DNA from: an uncultured Lachnospiraceae bacterium
Lineage (GTDB): Bacteria > Bacillota > Clostridia > Lachnospirales > Lachnospiraceae
DNA length: 45,535 bases
Reading direction: 5' to 3'
Assembly: GCA_902783375.1 (NCBI GenBank)
Contig: CACZQN010000052.1
Span: forward strand, 1-45,535
The notes below the pieces were generated by a model. It searched no databases and was not told where the DNA came from. It saw only the letters and a program-made list of their open reading frames with translations. Shown piece by piece: positions 39,298 to 45,535 of the stretch. Each line of letters opens with the position of its first letter. Positions within the stretch are counted from its first letter, which is position 1. A program made the position numbers and the translations under genes.

Positions 39298-42147
39298 ATG
39301 CCGGAGCATTTGGTTATGGGAATCCTGGCGCATGTAGATGCCGGGAAGACAACACTTTCTGAGGCACTGCTGTATACGGCAGGAGCGATCCGGAATCTGG
39401 GGCGCGTCGATAAAAAAGACGCGTTCCTGGATACCTATGCTCTGGAGAGGGAACGTGGTATCACAATCTTCTCGAAGCAGGCGGAATTCCAGGTTTTCGG
39501 GAGAGATATCACCCTGCTTGATACGCCGGGACACGTGGACTTCTCTGCGGAGATGGAGCGTGTCCTGGTGGTGCTGGATGTGGCCGTGCTGGTGGTGAGC
39601 GGATCCGCCGGCATCCAGGACCACACCCGCACCCTGTGGAAATTGCTCGACCGGTACCAGGTGCCGACATTCCTTTTTGTCAACAAGATGGACCAGCCGG
39701 GAACGGATGCCGCGCAATTGCTTGCGGAACTGAAGGATTCGTTCGGTCCTTCTGTGGTGAACTTCTCCGATCCGGATCCGGAACATCTGACAGAAGAGAT
39801 CGCAGTCTGCGATGAAGAACTGATGGAGCAGCTGCTCGGCGGGGAGATCACTTCCTTTGACGATCTGGATGCGGAGACGATCACGCATCTGGTCCAGACC
39901 AGAAAGCTGTTCCCGTGCTTCTTCGGATCGGCGCTCCGCCTGACCGGGATCGAAGAATTCCTGAAGGCCTTCGCGGCCTATGCACCGGGACTGACTGACG
40001 GTGGCAGTGGACAGGGAAAAGACGGTGACAACGGTGGCGAACAGGGCAAGGCTGGTGGCGGTGAACAGGGCCAAGCCGGTGCGGGCTTCGCTGCGCGGGT
40101 CTTTAAGATTGCCCGCGAGGATGGCGTGCGTCTGACATATCTGAAGGTGACCGCCGGAACCCTGGCAGCACGGGATGTCATCGACGGCGAGAAGATCAAT
40201 CAGATCCGGATCTATTCCGGTGAGAAATATGAGACGAGGGAGGCCGTTACAGCCGGGGAAGTCGCGGCAGTGACCGGCCTGACCAAAACATTTGCCGGAC
40301 AGGGGCTGGGTGCGCTCGCAGGCGAGCAGGCCTTCCCGCTCTTAGAGCCGGTCATGCAGTATCAGATCCTGCTGCCCGAGGGCGTGCAGGATGCGGTGAT
40401 GCTGCCGAAACTCCGGGAACTGGAGGAGGAGATTCCGGAGCTGCATATCGTCTACGAGCCGCAGAAGAAGGAAATCCTTGCGAAACTGATGGGTGAGGTG
40501 CAGCTGGAGATCCTCACTTCGCTGATCCACGACCGTTTTGGTATCCGGGTCAAATTCGGTCCGGGGAGTATCCTGTATAAAGAGACGATCGCGGACACAG
40601 TCGAGGGCGTGGGGCATTTTGAACCGCTCCGGCACTATGCGGAGGTGCACCTGCTGCTCCGCCCGGGAGAGCCGGGCAGCGGTCTGGTCTTTGATACGGA
40701 GTGCAGTGAAGATGTACTCGACAAGAACTGGCAGCGGCTGGTGCTGACCCATCTGGCTGAAAAAGAGCATAAGGGCATTCTGATCGGCGCACCGATCACG
40801 GATATGCGGATCACGCTTGTCAATGGACGTGCGCATATCAAGCACACGGAGGGCGGCGATTTCCGGCAGGCGACCTACCGGGCTGTACGGCACGGCCTCC
40901 GGCAGGCGACGGCAGTTCTCCTCGAACCGGTCTATGATTTTGTTCTGGAGGTTCCGGACGAGAATATCGGCCGGGCCATGAACGATATCGAACAGATGGC
41001 AGGACATTTTGAAGCACCGGAACAGGAGAATGGCAGAAGCATCCTGAAGGGGAAGGTGCCGGTCTCCGAGGTGAAGGATTACGAGATGCAGCTCCGCGCC
41101 TACTCGCGCGGGGAGGGAAGACTGACCCTGACGCTGTCCGGATATGAGCGCTGCCACAATGCAGAAGAGGTTGTCTATGCGTCCGGCTATGATCCGGACT
41201 TCGATGTCGAGAACACCGCGGATTCCGTCTTCTGTTCTCACGGAGCCGGTTTCATCGTCCCGTGGTATGAAGTCGCGAATTACATGCACCTGCCGGCGGT
41301 GGTTTCCGATATGGTCGACGGCTGGGGCTTATCTGAGGAAGAAGACTGGATGGAAGCTGCTGAGGCGAGGGTTGCCGAGGCAAGGCGGCGTGTCGATGAA
41401 GCGCACGAGATCTCGCTTGGAACGACGGAGATCGACCAGATCCTCCACCAGGCGACGAATGCGAACAGGAAGAACAAGGATGGCCTGACGGACGGCGAGC
41501 GGAAGCGCAGACACTGGAACGGCAGAGAACGGACCGTGGTAAGGGCTGCAGGAAGCGGCCAGAGCAGTCAGAATTCGTCGGCAGAGTCTTCTGCGACGGA
41601 AGATCAGGACCGCGTGGGCAACCGGTCGAAGAAGCGCCCGGTCGTGATGCGCGAGGATTACCTCCTGGTCGATGGCTACAATGTCATCTTCGGCTGGGAT
41701 GAACTGCGTGAGATCTCAGAGACCAATATCGATGCGGCTAGAGACCGTCTGATGGACATCCTGTCGAATTATCAGGGCTACAAGGGCTGCCATCTGATCC
41801 TTGTCTTTGATGCCTACAAGGTGAGCGGCGGCCAGGGAAGTATCTTCAAGTATCATAACATCACCGTCGTCTACACCCGTGAGGCCGAGACGGCGGACGA
41901 ATACATCGCGAAGACCAGCCAGGGTCTTCGCGGCAAAGGCAATATCACCGTTGCAACCTCTGATGGCCTGGTGCAGATGATCATCTTTGGCGACGGTGCC
42001 GCGAGAATGTCTGCAAGGGAATTGAAAGAAGAAGTCGAGAGTGTCGAGACAAGAATCCGGGAAGACGACGCCGTCAAGGCAGAGACAAAGCCACTTTCTT
42101 TCAAGCCGGAAGTGAAGGTGGAACTGAAGGGTGAGGAAGAAGGGTGA
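39298..42147 (+). CDS. TetM/EF-G-like translational GTPase fused to a Rae1/YacP-like NYN nuclease domain
   Basis: A 949-residue two-part protein. Residues 1-680 are a ribosome-protection-type GTPase, with G1 AHVDAGKTTLSE, G3 DTPGHVDF, G4 NKMD and EF-G-like domains II-V. A Gly/Gln/Lys-rich insert occupies about residues 235-262. The linker (about 680-785) is charged and low in complexity. Residues 786-930 are a YacP/Rae1-type NYN domain, with the acidic residues Asp792 (VDGYN), Asp867-Glu868 (TADE) and Asp889 (ATSDG) and a SARELKEEVE ending. Rae1 cleaves mRNA in the ribosomal A site. The TetM domain-IV loop YSPVSTP is replaced by HTEGGDF, so classical tetracycline protection is doubtful. ATG at 39298 follows TGAGGAG. 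Confidence 0.9.
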   Translation: MPEHLVMGILAHVDAGKTTLSEALLYTAGAIRNLGRVDKKDAFLDTYALERERGITIFSKQAEFQVFGRDITLLDTPGHVDFSAEMERVLVVLDVAVLVVSGSAGIQDHTRTLWKLLDRYQVPTFLFVNKMDQPGTDAAQLLAELKDSFGPSVVNFSDPDPEHLTEEIAVCDEELMEQLLGGEITSFDDLDAETITHLVQTRKLFPCFFGSALRLTGIEEFLKAFAAYAPGLTDGGSGQGKDGDNGGEQGKAGGGEQGQAGAGFAARVFKIAREDGVRLTYLKVTAGTLAARDVIDGEKINQIRIYSGEKYETREAVTAGEVAAVTGLTKTFAGQGLGALAGEQAFPLLEPVMQYQILLPEGVQDAVMLPKLRELEEEIPELHIVYEPQKKEILAKLMGEVQLEILTSLIHDRFGIRVKFGPGSILYKETIADTVEGVGHFEPLRHYAEVHLLLRPGEPGSGLVFDTECSEDVLDKNWQRLVLTHLAEKEHKGILIGAPITDMRITLVNGRAHIKHTEGGDFRQATYRAVRHGLRQATAVLLEPVYDFVLEVPDENIGRAMNDIEQMAGHFEAPEQENGRSILKGKVPVSEVKDYEMQLRAYSRGEGRLTLTLSGYERCHNAEEVVYASGYDPDFDVENTADSVFCSHGAGFIVPWYEVANYMHLPAVVSDMVDGWGLSEEEDWMEAAEARVAEARRRVDEAHEISLGTTEIDQILHQATNANRKNKDGLTDGERKRRHWNGRERTVVRAAGSGQSSQNSSAESSATEDQDRVGNRSKKRPVVMREDYLLVDGYNVIFGWDELREISETNIDAARDRLMDILSNYQGYKGCHLILVFDAYKVSGGQGSIFKYHNITVVYTREAETADEYIAKTSQGLRGKGNITVATSDGLVQMIIFGDGAARMSARELKEEVESVETRIREDDAVKAETKPLSFKPEVKVELKGEEEG

Positions 42148-42694
42148 AGAAGGACTGAAACAGTGAAGCAAGGCCGAAACAGGCGTGGTTTGATGGCTGG
42201 AATTGGACTGCCTTCTATGGGGCGTTGGCCTGGATGGAAGAAAGATCTTATTTGGGCGTTGCCCTGGATGGAAGAAGAGATGCTTTCGGACAAGAATTTG
42301 GAGACTTGTTTTTTCATGTGTTGCCCTGAACTGGGATAATGGTTTTCTCGGGCAAGAATTCCGGAGGCTGATTTTTTTCATGTGTTATCCGAAAGAAGAT
42401 AAAAGCTTGTTTCGGTCATTCATTTTAACAGGAAAGATGGTGGTTTCAGGAATGTGCATCGCAAAAGAATGATTGAGATGTCTTTCTGAAGGGGAAACAG
42501 ATGACCGAAGTATCTGGTTTTCAGATTTCGGTGAAGGAGCGTAAAAAAGAAGGCAAGAATTGATTGACCGAAAGAAGCATAAAGAGGATTCAGGTCAACA
42601 GGATGACAATGACATGGAGCAAGAGACGATGATTTCTGTGCTGTGGAAGTAGATTTGGCATGCAACAAGATTCTATCAAGGGAGGGAGCAGACG
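42148..42694 (+). other. Intergenic region with degenerate tandem repeats
   Basis: This 547-base stretch has no convincing gene: small frames in it show unusual composition (many Trp, Phe, Cys) and no ribosome site. It holds decayed repeats of about 62 bases (listed separately). No clear terminator for the upstream operon and no -35/-10 pair of good quality for the downstream gene were found. Confidence 0.55.
42223..42420 (+). repeat. Degenerate tandem repeats of about 62 bases
   Basis: Successive units begin near 42223 (partial), 42257, 42318 and 42382, with starts G[CT]GTTGCCCTGGA or similar. They share CAAGAATT..GGAG, a T-run and CATGTGTT. The copies are diverged, and the first and last are incomplete. 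No open frame runs convincingly through them, so they are probably a decayed non-coding repeat. Confidence 0.6.
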
Positions 42695-43636
42695 ATGACA
42701 AAGGTTATTGTGACGGGAAAGCACACAGAAGCAGTGAAAGCGAGATTTCTGGCATTGCCGGATGCAGAGATGATCTTTGCTGAGAAGCCAGATGACATCA
42801 GCGAGAAGGAGCTGGCTGATGCGGAAATCTATGCAGGTCCGCTGCGGCCGGAGGTTTGTGAAAAGATGCCGAAGCTTCGCTTTGTGCAGTTGTTCAGCGC
42901 CGGGGCGAATGGATTTGGCTGGCTGCCGGAGCGAATCATGCTGGCGAATGCGTATGGCGCTTATGGTGATTCCATCGCAGAGCATATGCTGACAACAACC
43001 CTGATGGCAATGAAGCGGATGCCGGAGTATTTGAAAATGCAGGAGCGGGAAGGCTGGGAACTGCTGACGGATATTGACCGGTTTGAAGGATCGAAGGTGC
43101 TGTCTGTCGGGATGGGGGCCATCGGCACTTCCTATCTGAAGAAGGCCGCAGCGCTCGGAGCGAGCTGCTATGGTGTCAGAAGAACCATTCATGACCAGCC
43201 GGACTTTGTCGAGAAACTTGTGACACCGGCGGATATGGATGAACTGCTTCCGGAGATGGATGTTGTGGCACTCAGCCTGCCGGGAACCAGCGAAGTCGGT
43301 GGCATGTTTGATGAGAGAAGACTTCGTCTGATGAAGAGGACGGCGATTCTGATCAATGTCGGCCGGGGTAATTCTGTCGTGACGGAAGACCTGATCCGCG
43401 TGCTGGAGGATGGTCATCTGAAGGCTGCCTGCCTCGATGTCATGGATCCGGAACCACTGTCGGCAGGTCATCCACTCTGGACGGCTCCGCGCACGTATCT
43501 GACACCGCATATCTCCGGTGGATACCGCGCAGGGGTGAATTACGGGAGAGTTATGGATGTGGCCATTGAGAATGTTCGGCGGGTGCTCGCGGGAGAACTG
43601 CCTGTCCATGTCGTTGACCGGAGACTGGGGTATTGA
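42695..43636 (+). CDS. D-2-hydroxyacid dehydrogenase family protein
   Basis: A 313-residue NAD(P)-dependent dehydrogenase. The Rossmann motif is VLSVGMGAIGTSYLKKAA; INVGRGNSVV contains the catalytic arginine, DVMDPEPL the glutamate, and LTPHISGG the histidine. The family reduces 2-keto acids to D-2-hydroxy acids or the reverse; candidates include phosphoglycerate, glycerate or glyoxylate as well as bulkier acids. AGGGAGGGAG before the ATG is a strong ribosome site. It stands alone between two repeat-bearing intergenic regions. The substrate is not identified. Confidence 0.88.
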   Translation: MTKVIVTGKHTEAVKARFLALPDAEMIFAEKPDDISEKELADAEIYAGPLRPEVCEKMPKLRFVQLFSAGANGFGWLPERIMLANAYGAYGDSIAEHMLTTTLMAMKRMPEYLKMQEREGWELLTDIDRFEGSKVLSVGMGAIGTSYLKKAAALGASCYGVRRTIHDQPDFVEKLVTPADMDELLPEMDVVALSLPGTSEVGGMFDERRLRLMKRTAILINVGRGNSVVTEDLIRVLEDGHLKAACLDVMDPEPLSAGHPLWTAPRTYLTPHISGGYRAGVNYGRVMDVAIENVRRVLAGELPVHVVDRRLGY

Positions 43637-43670
43637 TGAATTGAATTGATGCCAGGTGCGCCGGTGCATG

Positions 43671-43951
43671 CATCTTGATGAGGAGAAAAGTTTGCTGAAG
43701 ATGACGTTGGCAAAGAGATATTCATCTTATAGAAGAGGAATGTCAGCTGAAGATGCCTAGCGGCCGGCGGAATGCCTGAAAAGTCATCTTAAAAAGAGAA
43801 AAAGCGCTGGGAAGATGCCATGCGGCCGCCGGAGTGCTTGAAAAGTCATCTTAAAAAGAGAATAAGCTCTGGGAAGATGCCAGGAAGTCGCGGGTGTCGC
43901 TGGAAAGCCCGCAGAAGTCATCTTAACGAGAAGAAAAGCCGGATCAAGATG
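43671..43951 (+). repeat. Array of five CATCTT-N21-AAGATG dyads
   Basis: CATCTT starts at 43671, 43723, 43785, 43847 and 43919. Its reverse complement AAGATG starts exactly 27 bases after each (43698, 43750, 43812, 43874, 43946). The unit-to-unit distance varies (52, 62, 62, 72), while the internal distance is constant. The 21-base interiors are purine-rich (consensus AAAAAGAGAAAAAGC) and diverged. The fixed internal geometry suggests a hairpin or a protein-binding site repeated five times. Confidence 0.7.
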
Positions 43952-43989
43952 AGATCAGACCAAATCAGGAGGCCTTCCTGAACAATTAG

Positions 43990-44018
43990 TTGACAAAAAA
44001 GCCATGGATGAGTACTAT
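43990..44018 (+). promoter_or_regulatory. Promoter of leuS
   Basis: TTGACA at 43990-43995, 17 bases, TACTAT at 44013-44018; transcription should start near 44025, leaving a leader of about 93 bases. Confidence 0.78.
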
Positions 44019-44038
44019 AAACCGTGGATTATCATGCA

Positions 44039-44070
44039 AAGAGGCAGGTGTAGTCCTGCCTCTTGCTTTT
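44039..44070 (+). terminator. Terminator-like hairpin in the leuS leader
   Basis: AAGAGGCAGG-TGTAGT-CCTGCCTCTT is a perfect 10-base stem followed by GCTTTTCC, starting about 14 bases after the expected transcription start. A second hairpin, GTGCCG-CCTC-CGGCAC (44075-44090), follows. The first may attenuate leuS or end transcripts arriving from upstream. Confidence 0.6.
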
Positions 44071-44117
44071 CCAGGTGCCGCCTCCGGCACTTCAATAAAG
44101 AGAAAGAGGACAAACCA

Positions 44118-45535
44118 ATGGCAAACAAGAGCTACAATCCGAAAGAGATCGAGCCAAAGTGGCAGAAGTACTGGGAGGAGAACCAGACGTTCAAGACGGA
44201 TGTCTGGGATTTCAGTAAACCGAAGTACTATGTGCTCGATATGTTCCCGTACCCGTCCGGGGTTGGCCTGCACGCAGGACATCCGGAAGGATATACCGCG
44301 ACGGACATCACTTCCCGTATGAAGAGAATGCAGGGCTACAATGTCCTCCATCCGATGGGATATGATTCTTTCGGACTTCCGGCGGAGCAGTATGCCGTAC
44401 AGACAGGCAATCATCCGAACGGATTTACAGAAGAGAATATCAAGACCTTTACGAAGCAGCTGAAGGAGCTGGGCCTTGACTATGACTGGAGCAAAGAAGT
44501 CCGTACCTCCGATCCGTCCTTCTACAAGTGGACCCAGTGGATCTTCAAGAAGCTTTTTGAGAAGGGCTATGCGAAATACATCGACATGCCGGTCAACTGG
44601 TGTGAGGAACTTGGCACCGTGCTTTCGAACGATGAGGTCATCGATGGCAAAAGTGAGAGAGGCGGCTATCCGGTTGTCAGAAAGAACATGAAGCAGTGGG
44701 TCATCGACCAGGTTGCTTTTGCAGATGAGCTGCTCGAAGGCCTCGACGAGATCGACTGGCCGGAGTCCACGAAGGAGATTCAGCGGAACTGGATCGGCCG
44801 TTCTGAGGGTGTCGAAGTTGACTTTGAGATCGTCGGCGGCGGACAGTTCTCGATCTACACGACCTGTATCGAGACCATTTACGGTATTACCTTCATGGTG
44901 CTGGCACCGGACGGACAGCTTGTCCAGGATCTGATGCCGCGCATCAAGAACCAGGATGCGGTCAAGGCTTATATCGCTGAGACCATGAAGAAGAACGATA
45001 TGGACCGCACGGAGCTGAACAAGACCAAGTCCGGCTGCATCCTGGAAGGAATCTATGCGATTAACCCGGTCAACGGCGATGAGGTGCCGGTTTTCATCGG
45101 TGATTTCGTCCTTGCAAACTACGGGACCGGCGCTGTCATGGCTGTTCCGAGCCATGACCAGAGAGACTTTGAGTACTCCGAGGTGCATAACATCCCGCGC
45201 AGAGAGGTCATCTCCGGCGGTGATACCAACACCCATGCTTTTGAAAAATATGACTATCTCGGCAAGGGCTGCAAGCTGGTGAATTCCGAAGAATTCACAG
45301 GTATGGTTGTCGAGGATGCGAAGGAAGCCATCACTCAGAAGCTCGAGAAGATGGGCGTTGCCAGAAGAAAGGTCAATTACCATTTCCGTGAGTGGATCTT
45401 CGCAAGACAGCGTTACTGGGGCGAGCCGGTGCCGGTTGTCCACATGGAGGACGGCACAATCCGGGTGCTCGATGACGACGAGCTTCCGCTGGTACTGCCG
45501 GAGCTTGATGATTACAAGGGCAAGAACGGCAAGGC
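44118..45535 (+). CDS. leuS: Leucyl-tRNA synthetase (5' part, cut by the window end)
   Basis: The first 472 residues of a class I leucyl-tRNA synthetase. The HIGH-type motif is PYPSGVGLHAGHPEGY (about residues 43-58). The CP1 editing domain follows; its usual TTRPDT threonine-rich motif reads TTCIET here, in the phrase FSIYTTCIETIYGITF, while the editing aspartate phrase AVPSHDQRDFE is kept. The zinc-like and catalytic-core phrases MPVNWCEELGTVLSNDEV and FREWIFARQRYWGEPVP are normal. The C-terminal KMSKS part lies beyond the window. ATG at 44118 has AAAGAGGA upstream. It is essential for protein synthesis and is the only gene seen after its promoter. Confidence 0.95.
   Translation, partial: MANKSYNPKEIEPKWQKYWEENQTFKTDVWDFSKPKYYVLDMFPYPSGVGLHAGHPEGYTATDITSRMKRMQGYNVLHPMGYDSFGLPAEQYAVQTGNHPNGFTEENIKTFTKQLKELGLDYDWSKEVRTSDPSFYKWTQWIFKKLFEKGYAKYIDMPVNWCEELGTVLSNDEVIDGKSERGGYPVVRKNMKQWVIDQVAFADELLEGLDEIDWPESTKEIQRNWIGRSEGVEVDFEIVGGGQFSIYTTCIETIYGITFMVLAPDGQLVQDLMPRIKNQDAVKAYIAETMKKNDMDRTELNKTKSGCILEGIYAINPVNGDEVPVFIGDFVLANYGTGAVMAVPSHDQRDFEYSEVHNIPRREVISGGDTNTHAFEKYDYLGKGCKLVNSEEFTGMVVEDAKEAITQKLEKMGVARRKVNYHFREWIFARQRYWGEPVPVVHMEDGTIRVLDDDELPLVLPELDDYKGKNGK

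Larger units (their letters stand above)
43637..44117 (+). other. Intergenic region before leuS with a dyad array and leader
   Basis: This 481-base stretch contains no supported gene. It holds the five phased CATCTT/AAGATG dyads (43671-43951), a strong promoter at 43990-44018 and two hairpins in the short leuS leader. A T-box was looked for, because leuS is often so regulated, but its AGGGTGGNACCGCG-type motif is absent. Confidence 0.6.

Noticed and set aside
39298-42147. Calling the TetM-like gene a tetracycline-resistance determinant
   Set aside because: The drug-site loop differs from Tet(M) and a nuclease domain is fused at the end. Resistance cannot be claimed from similarity to the GTPase core.
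42203-42472. Small open frame of 89 codons across the repeats
   Set aside because: It has an odd composition (many Trp, Phe, Cys, Arg), no ribosome site, and its length reflects the repeats lacking stops in that frame. The opposite-strand frame is equally unconvincing.
43671-43951. CRISPR array
   Set aside because: The conserved parts are only six-base half-sites with diverged interiors. There are no identical repeats of 24-36 bases, spacer lengths vary, and no cas genes are present.
44025-44117. T-box riboswitch before leuS
   Set aside because: No AGGGTGGNACCGCG-type sequence is present and the leader is under 100 bases, too short for a T-box.

Overview
The window looks like a chromosomal segment of a Gram-positive Clostridia bacterium, most likely a Lachnospiraceae relative. 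The reasons are strong AGGAGG-type ribosome sites, about 55-58 % GC by eye, compact co-directional operons, a clostripain-family (C11) protease, a barnase/barstar pair, a TetM-like GTPase fused to a YacP/NYN nuclease domain, and the overall gene style. The family assignment rests on protein character and not on a database match. Most genes read on the + strand; a LacI regulator, an anchored GH3 hexosaminidase and the C11 protease read on the - strand.

Layout. 1-4.5 kb: a LacI-type regulator divergent from an L-fucose/L-arabinose isomerase-like enzyme and a split transketolase, probably a sugar-inducible pathway. 4.5-5.3 kb: an AT-rich orphan anchored protein, probably acquired. 5.3-6.7 kb (-): GH3 beta-N-acetylhexosaminidase. 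7.0-9.8 kb: a YtrA-type GntR regulator with an ABC ATPase and two membrane proteins. 9.9-12.5 kb (-): anchored C11 protease. 12.7-16.0 kb: a tocopherol-cyclase-like protein, two tiny membrane proteins with a PstS-like binding protein, and long-form hibernation factor HPF. 16.1-25.7 kb: GH78 rhamnosidase, a lipoprotein barnase with overlapping barstar, a HerA-like ATPase, a SNF2 helicase and an alpha/beta hydrolase.

25.7-37.9 kb: a ten-gene Mrp/Mbh-like cation/proton antiporter operon with four antiporter-type subunits. It runs on into a Gfo/Idh/MocA oxidoreductase, a NahK-like sugar kinase and a zinc-ribbon protein. 37.9-42.1 kb: a promoter, a 21-residue leader peptide, mutually exclusive RNA helices ending in a T-run against the start codon, an MFS exporter, and a 949-aa TetM-like GTPase with a C-terminal Rae1/YacP-like nuclease domain. 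This is the most striking unit: it looks like an attenuation-controlled, ribosome-directed stress or antibiotic response. 42.2-44.1 kb: degenerate repeats, a D-2-hydroxyacid dehydrogenase, and five dyads (CATCTT-N21-AAGATG) with fixed internal spacing. 44.1 kb to the end: leuS, truncated by the window, with an unusual editing-site motif.

All calls come from reading the sequence; no database search was run. Family names rest on recognised motifs. Substrates for the sugar enzymes, the exporter and the esterase are not determined here.
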